From: Bacteroidales bacterium
GTDB taxonomy: Bacteria > Bacteroidota > Bacteroidia > Bacteroidales > F082
Length of the DNA: 64,000 bases
Direction of reading: 5' to 3'
NCBI GenBank assembly: GCA_028704385.1
Contig: JAQVLA010000006.1
Location: forward strand, 89,938 to 153,937
The stretch's first letter is position 1; the number at the start of each line of letters is the position of its first letter. Positions 8,642-18,161 of this stretch are shown piece by piece. The translations under genes were made by a program, and so were the position numbers. Under the pieces are notes generated by a model that had not been told where the DNA came from, did no database searches, and saw only the letters and a list, made by a program, of their open reading frames with translations.

Positions 8642-9811
8642 ATGAGAATCAAATTCATTTACCTGCTGTTGATATTACTTATCAGCCAAATGGTTAAAGC
8701 ACAAAACACTGATAAACAAGTTGCTAATGAACTAGTGCGAAATATGCTTGTCTATCAAATATTAAATGATTTTACCGAGACGGTACCTGTTTTTTTTGTT
8801 GTTCCCGGCTGGTATTTCTTTAGTTCCTTTCAAGTAACCCAAATTCCGGTTTTTGTTGATGAAGATTATTATGCTGAATTGGACTTTAAAAACCGAAAAA
8901 ACGCACTGCATAAAGAGCTGTTTGAGGTTTTAGACGTAAACTTTATTCCTGAAATACCGGAAGATAAACACATGGAGGTCAGGCTTATTGATAGTGATAA
9001 TCTTCTGTATCGTCTGCGGTTTTATCGAAATGATGACACCCTGTTTTTATTACAGGCTGCTGGTAAAAACCTGGACGAAAAACTGTTTAAAATAGTTGAT
9101 AACGAATTGTTGGAAGTAATAAAAACAGATAAAAAAGGGGTTTCGTACCAAAAGATGGAACGATATGGCGATACGATGAGAATTAATAGGGAATATGATG
9201 CCCAAAAAGGTGTTTTTCATATTTCAGAAATGCGCTTTTCAAATGAAAACCTATTACAATCAAAAAGCATCTATAAACAAAGAGCTAATGGTAAGCCAAA
9301 ACTCAAATCAAAGCATATCTACGAATACGCCGATAACAATTTGACCTCTGTTTTAGATGTCAATAATACCGACACAGTAATCAGCAGTACAATGTTTACC
9401 TATAATCTTGATAATTTGTTGTCTTCGATAATTAAGAAACTTCCAAGCAAAAACTTATTTAGTATCAATATGAAGTACGATGATGACAAACTGCTTACTA
9501 AAAAAACTTTTCATTCGGATAGAAATATTTACACCCTGGATTATATCTGGAAAGATAAGGATATAGTAGGATTAAAAATGAACTTTCTGGAAAAAGATCA
9601 ACATGAATTTGTATTTGATATAAACCTTCAAAAACAGCTTTCCAGAATTCAGCATTTAAAATCTCCCAATGTTCATTATCCATTAGATGACAAAGAAGAA
9701 ATTCATTTTCACTATAACGCAAATGGTAACATAAGATCAATTCGTGTTATTGACAATAAAGGCAGAATCAATAAAGAAATAAGCTTTGAATACGATTATT
9801 TCACACCTTAA
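8642..9811 (+). CDS. Secreted protein of unknown function
   Basis: 389 aa with a clear signal peptide (MRIKFIYLLLILLISQMVKAQ). I do not recognise the family. The second half contains spaced tyrosine/aspartate strand motifs (YEYADNNLTSV, FTYNLDNLLSSI, FHYNANGNIRSI, FEYDYF) that loosely resemble YD/RHS-type repeats, so it may be a beta-rich exported protein. No sorting domain is evident at the C-terminus. Base composition is more AT-rich than its neighbours and it stands alone, with 194 bases upstream and a convergent gene downstream. Confidence 0.7.
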   Translation: MRIKFIYLLLILLISQMVKAQNTDKQVANELVRNMLVYQILNDFTETVPVFFVVPGWYFFSSFQVTQIPVFVDEDYYAELDFKNRKNALHKELFEVLDVNFIPEIPEDKHMEVRLIDSDNLLYRLRFYRNDDTLFLLQAAGKNLDEKLFKIVDNELLEVIKTDKKGVSYQKMERYGDTMRINREYDAQKGVFHISEMRFSNENLLQSKSIYKQRANGKPKLKSKHIYEYADNNLTSVLDVNNTDTVISSTMFTYNLDNLLSSIIKKLPSKNLFSINMKYDDDKLLTKKTFHSDRNIYTLDYIWKDKDIVGLKMNFLEKDQHEFVFDINLQKQLSRIQHLKSPNVHYPLDDKEEIHFHYNANGNIRSIRVIDNKGRINKEISFEYDYFTP

Positions 9812-9879
9812 TCATCAGTCTAATTTTTTTGTCAATATGATTGATTAACAAGAGGTTACTTGCTGTTTTAGATTCAATT

Positions 9880-10773
9880 TCAGGCTGTTACTATTGCTTG
9901 GTTTCTTTCAACTTTTAAGTTCAATGAACCGCCAAGACAAATTGCCCGGTTATCATTGATATGCCCGGCAGGAAATCCAAAACAAACCGGATAATCAAAT
10001 TCCGAAACATGTTCGGCAATGATCTCTTCGGCTGTTTTCCCGAAGGGAATAGTGTTGTCATTCATGTCTGTCATACCGCCAATGAGCAAACCAGCTAAAT
10101 TGTTTAATTTTCCAGCTCGTTTGATGGCCAGCATTATGCGGTCGATGTGATACAGGTATTCATCCAGATCTTCCAGAAAAAGGATTTTTCCATTGGTTTC
10201 AGGAAACATCTCGGATCCCAGTAAGCTGTACAAAGTCGAAAGATTTCCACCTACAACTTCCGCTTTCACATCGCCGGTTTTGTTGAGCGGATGCGCATCA
10301 AAAGAGATGGGTTTCATTTGATTTTGAAGGGCATCAAAAAGCGATTGCAGGCTTTCATTTGTATTGCTTCCAAAATTGATGGGCATGCTGGCGTGCAGAC
10401 TTTGAATACCCAGCTGCTGCGCCTTGGCATGAATCACCGTAATATCGCTGTATCCAACCAGCCATTTGGGCGATTGTACAAAGCCACCGAAGTCGAGCCG
10501 GTCAATGATTCTCAGGCTGCCATAACCACCCCTCACAAAAAGTACTGCTCTTACTTCCGGATCGTCCAGCAAATCCTGCAGCAGGGCAGCACGAATGCTG
10601 TCATCTCCGGCAAACTGATTTTCGCTTGCAAAAAGCCGCTCATCGATTTTAATCCTAAAGCCGGCTTCTTCAATCTTCTGAATAGCAAATTGTAACTCCT
10701 CAGGCGAAATTTTTCTGGCCGGAGCCGAGAGTGCGATCAAATCGCCTTTTTGTAGGGAGATGGGCTGTTGCAT
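9880..10773 (-). CDS. LD-carboxypeptidase (peptidase S66)
   Basis: Serine peptidase of the LdcA/MccF family. LdcA-type members remove the terminal D-alanine from murein tetrapeptides during peptidoglycan recycling. The catalytic triad is visible: the nucleophile in GYSDIT (Ser109), Glu201 in FLEDLDEYLYHIDR and His271 in FPAGHINDNRAI. The motif RGGYGS at 81-86 is also typical. Length 297 aa is normal and no signal peptide is present, consistent with a cytoplasmic enzyme. The gene is divergent from metG. Confidence 0.92.
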   Translation of the reverse strand: MQQPISLQKGDLIALSAPARKISPEELQFAIQKIEEAGFRIKIDERLFASENQFAGDDSIRAALLQDLLDDPEVRAVLFVRGGYGSLRIIDRLDFGGFVQSPKWLVGYSDITVIHAKAQQLGIQSLHASMPINFGSNTNESLQSLFDALQNQMKPISFDAHPLNKTGDVKAEVVGGNLSTLYSLLGSEMFPETNGKILFLEDLDEYLYHIDRIMLAIKRAGKLNNLAGLLIGGMTDMNDNTIPFGKTAEEIIAEHVSEFDYPVCFGFPAGHINDNRAICLGGSLNLKVERNQAIVTA

Positions 10774-10796
10774 ATCGAAACTAATGGTTAACTTTG
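10768..10796 (+). promoter_or_regulatory. Complete Bacteroidota promoter for metG
   Basis: TTG at 10768-10770, an 18-base spacer and TAACTTTG at 10789-10796. This is the best full match to the TTG/TAnnTTTG promoter form that I found in the window. The start codon follows 66 bases downstream. Confidence 0.6.
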
Positions 10797-10862
10797 CGCC
10801 TCACTTTTAGAACCTAAACCCATGCCGGCAAAGCGTTTACCGGAGGGCAAAAAACTTTTTCA

Positions 10863-12926
10863 ATGGAAGCCAAAGATAAACAATTCAAACGTTATACCAT
10901 CACTTCGGCCCTGCCTTATGCCAACGGGCCTATTCATATCGGACACCTTGCCGGTGTTTACGTTCCGGCAGATATTTATGCCCGCTACCTGCGCATGAAA
11001 GGCAAAGACGTATTGTTTATTGGTGGTTCAGACGAACATGGCGTGCCTATTACCATCAAAGCGCGCAAAGAAGGAGTACGTCCGCAGGAAATTGTAGATC
11101 GTTATCACGAAATGATTCGCGATTCCTTCGAACGTTTTGGTATTTCATATGATGTTTACAGCCGCACTTCGGCTCCAATCCATCACCAAACAGCAGCTGA
11201 ATTTTTCACTAACTTGTACAATAAAGGTGTCTTTCTGGAGAAGAGTAATCAACAGTATTTTGATACCGAAGCCAATCAGTTTCTGGCTGATCGCTACATC
11301 ACCGGCACTTGTCCGCATTGCAGCTACGAAAAGGCTTATGGCGACCAATGCGAGAGCTGTGGAACCTCACTCAGCCCGCTCGACCTGATCAATCCGCGCT
11401 CGGCGCTGAGTGGCAACAAACCTGTTTTAAAGGAAACCAAACACTGGTACCTGCCGCTCGACAAAGCAGAAAGCTGGCTGCGCGAATGGATTTTGGAAGG
11501 CCACAAAGAGGACTGGAAAGTGAATGTTTACGGACAAGTGAAATCCTGGATAGATCAGGGTTTGCAGCCACGCGCCGTAACCCGCGATCTGGATTGGGGC
11601 GTAAAAGTCCCGCTACCCGAAACAGATGGTAAAGTGCTTTACGTTTGGTTTGATGCACCAATCGGCTATATCTCTGCAGCCCGCGAATGGGCCGAAAATA
11701 CCGGAAAAGATTGGGAACCCTATTGGAAAGCTGAGGATAGCAAGCTGGTGCATTTTATCGGCAAAGACAATATTGTTTTTCATTGCATCATTTTCCCTTT
11801 TATGCTACAACAGGAGGGTTCTTTTGTTTTGCCCGACAATGTCCCTGCCAATGAATTTCTAAACCTGGAAAATGATAAAATTTCCACTTCGCGCAATTGG
11901 GCTGTCTGGCTGCACGAATATCTGGACGAATTGCCCGGCAAGGAAGATGTGCTGAGGTATGTGCTCACTGCAAATGCGCCAGAAACCAAAGACAACGACT
12001 TCACCTGGAAGGATTTTCAAGCCCGGAACAATAATGAATTGTTGGCCGTTTTTGGCAATTTTGTGAACCGCACCTTGGTGCTAACCCACAAATATTTTGA
12101 CGGCAAAGTGCCTGCCCTTGATCATCTTACAGATGCCGACAAGGCAGTTTTGGCAGAGATGCAGCATTATCCCGAAAAGATCAGCCATAGCATTGAGTTG
12201 TATCGCTTTAGGGAAGCATTATCGGAATTGATGAACCTGGCACGATTGGGCAATCGCTACTTAACTGAAAATGAACCCTGGAAGATATTTAAAACAGATC
12301 CCGATCGGGTGAAAACAATTCTTGCCGTATCGCTTGAAATCGTTGCCCGACTGGCAGTGCTTTCAGAGCCTTTCCTGCCTTTTACTGCTGAAAAATTGCG
12401 TAAAATGTTACGCATTGGATCTTTTGGGTGGGATGATGCTGCCAACACTGCTTTATTAAAAGCAGGTCATCAACTGGGAGAAGCCGTTTTATTGTTCGAA
12501 AAAGTAGAAGACAGCCTCATTGAACAACAAGTACAAAAACTACTGGATACCCGAAAGACTAATGAAGCACAGGAGGAAAAAGTGGTAAAACCCCAAAAGA
12601 CAGCTATTCAGTATGACGATTTTGCGAAAATGGACCTGCGTGTGGGCACAATCCTGGAAGCAGAAGTAGTACCTAAAACCAAAAAACTCCTCAAACTGCT
12701 TATCGACACCGGCATTGACAAACGCACAGTGGTAAGCGGCATTGCAGAATACTATCTACCTGAAAACATTATCGGACAGCAGGTAGTAATGCTGGTCAAC
12801 CTCGAAGCCCGTAAAATTCGCGGCATCGAATCGCAGGGCATGATTATGATGGCCGAAAATGCGGATGGCAAGCTTTGCTTTGTTACACCTTCCGAAGGTT
12901 TTATGAATGGGGCTGAGGTGAAGTAA
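10863..12926 (+). CDS. metG: Methionine--tRNA ligase with C-terminal tRNA-binding domain
   Basis: Class I aminoacyl-tRNA synthetase charging tRNA-Met. HIGH motif at residues 25-28 (PIHIGH). A zinc-knuckle insert at about 150-170 carries CPHC and CESC. The KMSKS-equivalent reads KISTS at about residue 339, a known variant in this family. The final about 110 residues ([20 protein letters not shown] onward) are the EMAP/Trbp111-like tRNA-binding and dimerisation domain. Length 687 aa matches the long dimeric form. It has its own promoter and is followed by an unrelated KilA-N gene. Confidence 0.97.
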   Translation: MEAKDKQFKRYTITSALPYANGPIHIGHLAGVYVPADIYARYLRMKGKDVLFIGGSDEHGVPITIKARKEGVRPQEIVDRYHEMIRDSFERFGISYDVYSRTSAPIHHQTAAEFFTNLYNKGVFLEKSNQQYFDTEANQFLADRYITGTCPHCSYEKAYGDQCESCGTSLSPLDLINPRSALSGNKPVLKETKHWYLPLDKAESWLREWILEGHKEDWKVNVYGQVKSWIDQGLQPRAVTRDLDWGVKVPLPETDGKVLYVWFDAPIGYISAAREWAENTGKDWEPYWKAEDSKLVHFIGKDNIVFHCIIFPFMLQQEGSFVLPDNVPANEFLNLENDKISTSRNWAVWLHEYLDELPGKEDVLRYVLTANAPETKDNDFTWKDFQARNNNELLAVFGNFVNRTLVLTHKYFDGKVPALDHLTDADKAVLAEMQHYPEKISHSIELYRFREALSELMNLARLGNRYLTENEPWKIFKTDPDRVKTILAVSLEIVARLAVLSEPFLPFTAEKLRKMLRIGSFGWDDAANTALLKAGHQLGEAVLLFEKVEDSLIEQQVQKLLDTRKTNEAQEEKVVKPQKTAIQYDDFAKMDLRVGTILEAEVVPKTKKLLKLLIDTGIDKRTVVSGIAEYYLPENIIGQQVVMLVNLEARKIRGIESQGMIMMAENADGKLCFVTPSEGFMNGAEVK

Positions 12927-13039
12927 GCTTAGTTGGTTTTGGGTTTATTTTGCTTTTGAGCTTTCTGAATTTTAATTAACTATTCTTCTGTTGCGGAGGC
13001 AAAGCAATAAAATAGGATAAAAGAATTTTTTCTTTTTCT

Positions 13040-13047
13040 TATCTTTG
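13040..13047 (+). promoter_or_regulatory. -7 box upstream of the KilA-N gene
   Basis: TATCTTTG (TAnnTTTG), 18 bases before the ATG at 13066, which implies a very short leader. Confidence 0.45.
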
Positions 13048-13065
13048 TTGTTTAAGTGTTAGTAG

Positions 13066-13884
13066 ATGGCAAAGGGCAGAATTTTACAAGTAAAACAATC
13101 GACAATATCGGTTATCACTCAAAACAAAACTGATTTTATCAGCCTAACTGATATGACTGAAAGTTTTAGTGAAGGCAGTGGATTAATCGGTAAATGGATA
13201 ACCAATAAAAATACATTGGAGTATTTGGCTGTTTGGGAAAACATCAATAACCCGAATTTTAATTACACCGAATTCGGGGTAATTAACCAACAAGCTGGTG
13301 TAAATAGGTTCATTATGTCCGTAGGACAATGGATTGAACGCACAAAAGCAATGGGCTTATTAGTAAAAGCAGGTCGCTATGGTGGCACTTTTGCTCACAA
13401 AGACATTGCTTTTCATTTTGCAATGTGGCTAAGCCCTGAATTTCAAATATATCTTATCAATGAGTTCCAGCGTCTGAAAGACGACGAAAATAATCGCCTG
13501 AAACTGGAATGGAACCTACAACGGACTTTGGCAAAAGTAAACTACCACATACATACAGATGCAATCAAAGAAAGCCTGATACCAAAGGAAATTACCAAAC
13601 AACAGGTAAGTTATTTTTATGCCAACGAAGCCGACTTATTGAACGTAGCAATTTTTGGAATTACGGCAAAAGAATGGCGGGCTAATAATCATGACAAAGC
13701 AGGAAATATTAGAGATTATGCCACATTGGAACAATTAGTTGTGTTAAGCAATATGGAAAGCATAAACGCTTTACTTATCCGACAAGGTTTAAAACAAAAT
13801 GAACGACTTGTACAACTCAATAAAACTGCCATATCGCAAATGAAATCGTTACTTGATAATAATGCAATAAAAAAAATGAAATAG
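13066..13884 (+). CDS. KilA-N domain protein
   Basis: 272 aa with a KilA-N DNA-binding domain over roughly residues 10-140. Recognisable features are 'DFISLTDM', 'IGKWITNKNTLEYLAVWE', 'GRYGGTFAHKDIAFHFAMWLSPEFQ' and 'LINEFQRLK'. KilA-N proteins are common in phages and mobile elements, often as regulators, and also appear as isolated chromosomal genes in Bacteroidota. The C-terminal half lacks a domain I can name. The gene is AT-rich and is inserted between the housekeeping genes metG and yraN with no integrase or other phage gene nearby. Its cellular role cannot be told from sequence. Confidence 0.85.
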   Translation: MAKGRILQVKQSTISVITQNKTDFISLTDMTESFSEGSGLIGKWITNKNTLEYLAVWENINNPNFNYTEFGVINQQAGVNRFIMSVGQWIERTKAMGLLVKAGRYGGTFAHKDIAFHFAMWLSPEFQIYLINEFQRLKDDENNRLKLEWNLQRTLAKVNYHIHTDAIKESLIPKEITKQQVSYFYANEADLLNVAIFGITAKEWRANNHDKAGNIRDYATLEQLVVLSNMESINALLIRQGLKQNERLVQLNKTAISQMKSLLDNNAIKKMK

Positions 13885-13999
13885 TATTGCTGTAAAGTAA
13901 TTTACTAACAAACTGAAAACTTTGATCATGAATTGATTTACTTCAGCTATATGTCAACTATTTTGATTGAAAATTTCTCTCGGATTATAATTTCATAAA

Positions 14000-14362
14000 A
14001 TGGCCGATCACAACGAACTTGGAAAACTGGGTGAGGAACTGGCGCGCAAGCATTTGCGCGAAAAAGGCTATCAGATTCTCGAAGTAAACTGGCATCATGG
14101 TCGCGATGAGATTGACATCATTGCCCGCGATGGCGAAGATCTGGTGATTGTGGAAGTGAAAACACGCGCCACTGCTGATTTTGGGGAACCTGAGTTTGCC
14201 GTAAACCGGCGCAAACAACGCACCCTGGTTCGCACGGCAGAAGCCTATATCCAGGAAAAGGATCTGGATGTGGAAACCCGTTTTGATATTGTTTCCGTAA
14301 TCGTAACTCCAAAAGAAAAACACATCCACCACATCGAGGATGCGTTTTATCCCATCATGTGA
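14000..14362 (+). CDS. YraN family (UPF0102) nuclease-fold protein
   Basis: 120 aa, usual length for the family. It shows the restriction-endonuclease-like signature: an N-terminal GxxGE element (LGKLGEELARKHL), then GRDEIDIIARDGEDLVIVEVKTR with the D...ExK active-site residues. The biochemical role of YraN proteins is not settled; some have nuclease activity. The stop codon lies 2 bases from the end of a convergent lipoprotein gene. Confidence 0.92.
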   Translation: MADHNELGKLGEELARKHLREKGYQILEVNWHHGRDEIDIIARDGEDLVIVEVKTRATADFGEPEFAVNRRKQRTLVRTAEAYIQEKDLDVETRFDIVSVIVTPKEKHIHHIEDAFYPIM

Positions 14363-14364
14363 GC

Positions 14365-14835
14365 TTATTCCGTTTTAATCACTTCAAAATCAAAAAAAGA
14401 CCGAAGTACCGGCACCACAGAATCATTTTCTATAATAGTACTATACCTTTTGTTCATTCCCTTTATTTTGATCTGATTGCCTTGATGCCAAATCTCAGCA
14501 TGGAATTCCCCGTCCGAAAAACTCGAGATGGTATAGTTTCCCTCATTCCATTGTGCATTGATACTTGCATTAAACACATTAATTACACCTGTTGAGATAT
14601 CTATGCTGTTGTTACCAGAAACTGTGAGCATGAGATAGGCATCATCGGAATGCACAGTGTTGATAAGCACACTTTCTTCGTCAAACTCCTGTAATGTTGC
14701 CTTACCCGAATAAGTTCCAATGACCATCTCCCTGCTACAATCCAAACAACGCTCCCAGTTAGATGACTCGTCTTTTTTACAACCGGAAAAAGCAGTAATT
14801 AAAAAAATACAAATGTAAATTGACCAGTTCTTCAT
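14365..14835 (-). CDS. Small lipoprotein of unknown function
   Basis: 156 aa. The N-terminus MKNWSIYICIFLITAFSGCKKD contains a lipobox-like FSGC, so it is probably a lipoprotein. The mature part is predicted beta-rich with no family I recognise (contains WERCLDCSREMVIGTYSG). It ends two bases from yraN on the opposite strand and sits 18 bases downstream of the AlkD-like gene, so it may be in the same transcript as that gene and the M1 peptidase. Confidence 0.7.
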   Translation of the reverse strand: MKNWSIYICIFLITAFSGCKKDESSNWERCLDCSREMVIGTYSGKATLQEFDEESVLINTVHSDDAYLMLTVSGNNSIDISTGVINVFNASINAQWNEGNYTISSFSDGEFHAEIWHQGNQIKIKGMNKRYSTIIENDSVVPVLRSFFDFEVIKTE

Positions 14836-14853
14836 CTTTACGAATTTATTGAA

Positions 14854-15528
14854 TCATAAATGTTTGAGTGCATCTTTTCTGCTTAGGGGTTGTAGTTCAG
14901 CATTTTCTACAAAACCCCTCACCTGTTCCGGTGCCGTGCGGGCATACTGCCGGAGTGCCCAGCCAATAGCCTTACGGATAAAGAATTCTTTTTCGCCTGA
15001 AAGCCTTGTACAGAGCTCAAAAAGTAATTTTTCGTCGGTAGCTTGTTTATATTTGAGTTGGAATAACAAACAGCTGCGCTGCAACCAAAAACTTCCAGAA
15101 TTCATCCAGTGGTTGATGGTTTCATCACGAATTTCAGGAAATCGCTTAAATAGTGTACCAACCAGATTTGGCGCGATGAAATCAACCGTATCCCACCACG
15201 ATTTTTGAATAATAAGCTGTTCAAACAATGAAATGCTTTGGGCTGGCATTCTTTTTATTGATTTGTCCAGCACATTCATGGCTGCATATTGCATTTCACG
15301 TTGAGGAAGTTGCCAGGCATTCAAAATCACCTCCACCAAATCGGCTGGATCAGGAAGTCCGTACGTTTTGACAAAATCTTTAAAAATTATTGTCCTGGCT
15401 GGCGAAGGGATACCATAAAAAGAATATTGGTTACGCATATATTTTTCAGCACCGGCAGCAATTTCCGGATTGGCATGTGTTTCAAAAACTGCAATCAAAG
15501 GTTTCCAATAATCATGTGCTTTGGTCAT
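14854..15528 (-). CDS. DNA alkylation repair protein (AlkD-like HEAT-repeat glycosylase)
   Basis: 224 aa, built of helical HEAT-like repeats. Signature stretches are 'YMRNQYSFYGIPSPARTII', 'KSWWDTVDFIAPNLVG' and 'FIRKAIGWALRQYA', which place the Trp, Asp and Arg residues typical of the AlkD pocket. AlkD enzymes excise N3- and N7-alkylated purines. Its ATG overlaps the stop of the M1 peptidase gene as ATGA, which suggests translational coupling despite the unrelated functions. Confidence 0.9.
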   Translation of the reverse strand: MTKAHDYWKPLIAVFETHANPEIAAGAEKYMRNQYSFYGIPSPARTIIFKDFVKTYGLPDPADLVEVILNAWQLPQREMQYAAMNVLDKSIKRMPAQSISLFEQLIIQKSWWDTVDFIAPNLVGTLFKRFPEIRDETINHWMNSGSFWLQRSCLLFQLKYKQATDEKLLFELCTRLSGEKEFFIRKAIGWALRQYARTAPEQVRGFVENAELQPLSRKDALKHL

Positions 15529-17876
15529 AACACTACAATTTTTGTCCAGGCAACAGCACTTCCACGCATGTTTTTAAGTTCGATCAGATAAAGCCCTTTC
15601 TCCAGGCGACTACTGTCCACTTCAATAATATTTTTATGCTCAAAAGAAATACGATGACAAATTTTTCCATTTTGATCCGTAAAGACCAGCGAACCCGAGA
15701 GCTTCTGATCCCATTGAAAAGTCAGCATTCCCTGTGTTGGATTAGGAAAGGCTTTGATCTCTGTTTCAGTTTTTGTTGAAGTATCTTCGGGAAGACCCAC
15801 AATTTGTGTATCCCAAACGGCAAGTGTATATTGGCCTGGCAGGAGCTCATCCACATAGATATACCCAATATTCCAAATGCCTTCGCGAGATTGCGGAATG
15901 GCTTGCCAATCGTTAGCAGTATTTTGTCGGTAAAGGATAACAACAGAATCATTCGAACTCTCAAATAAACTCCCGTCCAGGCTGGCTCCGTCGCTGTAAA
16001 AAAATCTTCCACGCAAACTCTGTTCTTCCAGATTTATCCCGCTTACTTCCCAATGACGGTAGGGCGACAACCGCAGTCCATTCACCGGAATTTTCAGGCT
16101 GTCGGGTTTAGCCCAGTGATGCGTTAATCTGAACCAGGCACTGTCAATAACCTGATCGGCATACAGTCTGAAGCCGGCCTTTGGAAATGAATATTCTCCC
16201 GTTTGATCAAGCACAAAAGCTTCATCAGTAGTAGCGTCAGCAGTGCGATCGAAGGGGTCAGCAAGAATAAGTACTGGTTCAAATGGAAGTGTTTTTGTGC
16301 TGTATCCGTGCAGGCCGTCAAACTGAACGGTATCACTTATAACTTCCCAATCAGCATTCATGAAGCCAACCTCAAACTGGTGATCAACTCCTGTATAATC
16401 AACACCTTTGTGCTTGTTTCGAAGAAAGAGCTGCACCTCAAATGCATTTCCGGCTGCTGTAACCTGAGCGGAATCAATACTATAATGCGGGGTTCCGGGC
16501 GTAAAGACCCAGTTGTCGAAAAAGCCCGTCATATCACGCCCGGTGAAGTTTGTAAGGAAATCACGCATATCTTCCGAGCTGGCAGCTGCGTAAGCAAATT
16601 CCTGCAAATAGGCCTTAATGGCATCAAAAAACACCTCTTGTCCCAGGTAATTCATCAGGCTGTGAACCACAGTTGCTCCTTTGTCGTAAACGGTTGTCCC
16701 ATAGGTATATTCCGTTGGCACTTCATCCAACGAAAGGTAACTACCATCCGTGATATGGGCATTTTTAAGGATGTCGTAATGGTTTTCGTTCATCTCCTGC
16801 CGGTAGGTTTCGGGACTGTATAGGTCATGTTTGTAAAAATACTGACAAAAGGTTGCCCAGCCTTCGTTGAGCCACATATCGCCGGCATCGGCACAGGTGA
16901 CCATATTGCCAAACCACATATGCGACAGCTCGTGCGTCAGCAGGTATTCATAAGTCAGGTTTCCGTTGATGGCAAAATGAGGATAAGCAATATTGGTTAC
17001 ATGTTCCATCGCACCAATGGCAGTGCCGGCATAGCCAATCCGGTCGAAAGGATAAGGCCCAAATCGCGCTTCAAAAAAATCCATAACCTCATGAAGATGA
17101 ACAAAAGAACCGGCTACTTTCACCGAATCAGCTGGCCGGGTATAAATTGTAATGGGGGTCTCCTGATTCATCCCTTGATAGGAGTCGCTTACAAGCGCAT
17201 AATCGCCGGCAGCAACCGAAGCAAGGTATGTTGGAATGGGCTGATTGATCTGCCAGTGCCAGGTTTGGAGGCCATTGCCTGCATCCTCTATTCCTTCCAG
17301 CAATCCACCGGCTACACCAACAAGTTCTTCTGGCAGGGTAATCAAGACTTCATAGCTTGCCCTGTCTTTAAAATCATCCACACATGGAAACCAGGCTTTC
17401 CCCAGGTTATGCGGATCGCTTTCGAAGCCTACACCCAGATTAAAAGCATAATTGCCACTGAAATGAAAACCACCCCAGGCTTCATGGAAAGGTGTTCCTC
17501 CGTAAGTTATTGTTAAAATGACAGTGTCAGTTTCGCCAATCATTTCAGCTAGATGAATTCTCAAAATATCACCCTCCTGATCAAAACTATTTATCGTAAT
17601 ATCATTGCTTGTAACCGATTCCACCTCAAGGGCTTTAAGCTCGAGGGGAATATGATCCAAGGCCATTTTTGGTCGTAGTGTGATTTGAGCTTCTGCCTGA
17701 AGACTTTGACCAGCAAAGTCAATCTCATGCAGATGAACCTTGTAATGAATAGCATCAATGGTGTCGGCAACCGCCGAGCGCGAAAAGGAGACCTGATGAT
17801 TGCAGACATGCTGTGCCTTCAAAGAAACAACAATGAGTATGAACAGAAAACCTAAAGTGAAGCCTTTCATTTTCAT
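15525..17876 (-). CDS. M1 family aminopeptidase with T9SS sorting domain
   Basis: Zinc aminopeptidase, probably secreted. It has a signal peptide (MKMKGFTLGFLFILIVVSLKAQ), the substrate-recognition motif GAMEH, and the zinc site HELSH at about residue 314 with the distal Glu in NEGWATF. A C-terminal T9SS type A domain includes 'FPNPTQGMLTF' and ends 'VAWTKIVVL'. An open frame extends upstream to 18026, but that extension has no signal-peptide character and runs into a palindrome-rich region. The ATG at 17876 (or 17870) directly begins the signal sequence. About 783 aa. The stop overlaps the AlkD-like gene by 4 bases. Confidence 0.92.
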   Translation of the reverse strand: MKMKGFTLGFLFILIVVSLKAQHVCNHQVSFSRSAVADTIDAIHYKVHLHEIDFAGQSLQAEAQITLRPKMALDHIPLELKALEVESVTSNDITINSFDQEGDILRIHLAEMIGETDTVILTITYGGTPFHEAWGGFHFSGNYAFNLGVGFESDPHNLGKAWFPCVDDFKDRASYEVLITLPEELVGVAGGLLEGIEDAGNGLQTWHWQINQPIPTYLASVAAGDYALVSDSYQGMNQETPITIYTRPADSVKVAGSFVHLHEVMDFFEARFGPYPFDRIGYAGTAIGAMEHVTNIAYPHFAINGNLTYEYLLTHELSHMWFGNMVTCADAGDMWLNEGWATFCQYFYKHDLYSPETYRQEMNENHYDILKNAHITDGSYLSLDEVPTEYTYGTTVYDKGATVVHSLMNYLGQEVFFDAIKAYLQEFAYAAASSEDMRDFLTNFTGRDMTGFFDNWVFTPGTPHYSIDSAQVTAAGNAFEVQLFLRNKHKGVDYTGVDHQFEVGFMNADWEVISDTVQFDGLHGYSTKTLPFEPVLILADPFDRTADATTDEAFVLDQTGEYSFPKAGFRLYADQVIDSAWFRLTHHWAKPDSLKIPVNGLRLSPYRHWEVSGINLEEQSLRGRFFYSDGASLDGSLFESSNDSVVILYRQNTANDWQAIPQSREGIWNIGYIYVDELLPGQYTLAVWDTQIVGLPEDTSTKTETEIKAFPNPTQGMLTFQWDQKLSGSLVFTDQNGKICHRISFEHKNIIEVDSSRLEKGLYLIELKNMRGSAVAWTKIVVL

Positions 17877-17977
17877 AAGGTGGAATTTTGCTTTGTAAAA
17901 GTAGTACACCCCACCTAACTCTGCAAATTTTGTGTTTCCAATAATTGTATTTGCAATTGATTTATCGAAATACTTAT

Positions 17978-18047
17978 AATTGTACATTTGTCTGTGACAG
18001 AATTTAAGCTGTTCACAAACGTACAATTGCTGTCACAGAGTGAACAG
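17978..18047. promoter_or_regulatory. Interleaved palindromes between the M1 peptidase and tolC-like genes
   Basis: Three elements are followed, in the same order, by their reverse complements. AATTGTAC at 17978-17985 pairs with GTACAATT at 18021-18028. CTGTGACAG at 17992-18000 pairs with CTGTCACAG at 18030-18038. CTGTTCAC at 18009-18016 pairs with GTGAACAG at 18040-18047. CTGTGACAG is itself a palindrome around its central base, so the two copies look like repeated operator half-sites 38 bp apart. The block lies between divergent genes, where a regulator could act on both. Confidence 0.55.
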
Positions 18048-18161
18048 TAGGGCAACCCCTTTATTAAGATGAATAATATTAATTAACTTACCATCAATCA
18101 GATACAAAGTTGGCATGTTTTTGGATATCAATCTGCCGGCAAAAACTTAATCCTACAAAGC

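Noticed and set aside
10863-12926. MetRS with KISTS instead of KMSKS as a possible defective enzyme
   Set aside because: KISTS-type variants occur in functional MetRS of this phylum and all other domains are intact.
16203-17516. Two plus-strand frames (206 and 229 aa) opposite the M1 peptidase
   Set aside because: The minus-strand frame holds the HELSH and GAMEH motifs; the plus frames are shadows.
17876-18026. N-terminal extension of the M1 peptidase to 18026
   Set aside because: The extension lacks signal-peptide character and overlaps the palindrome block; the ATG at 17876 begins a normal signal peptide.
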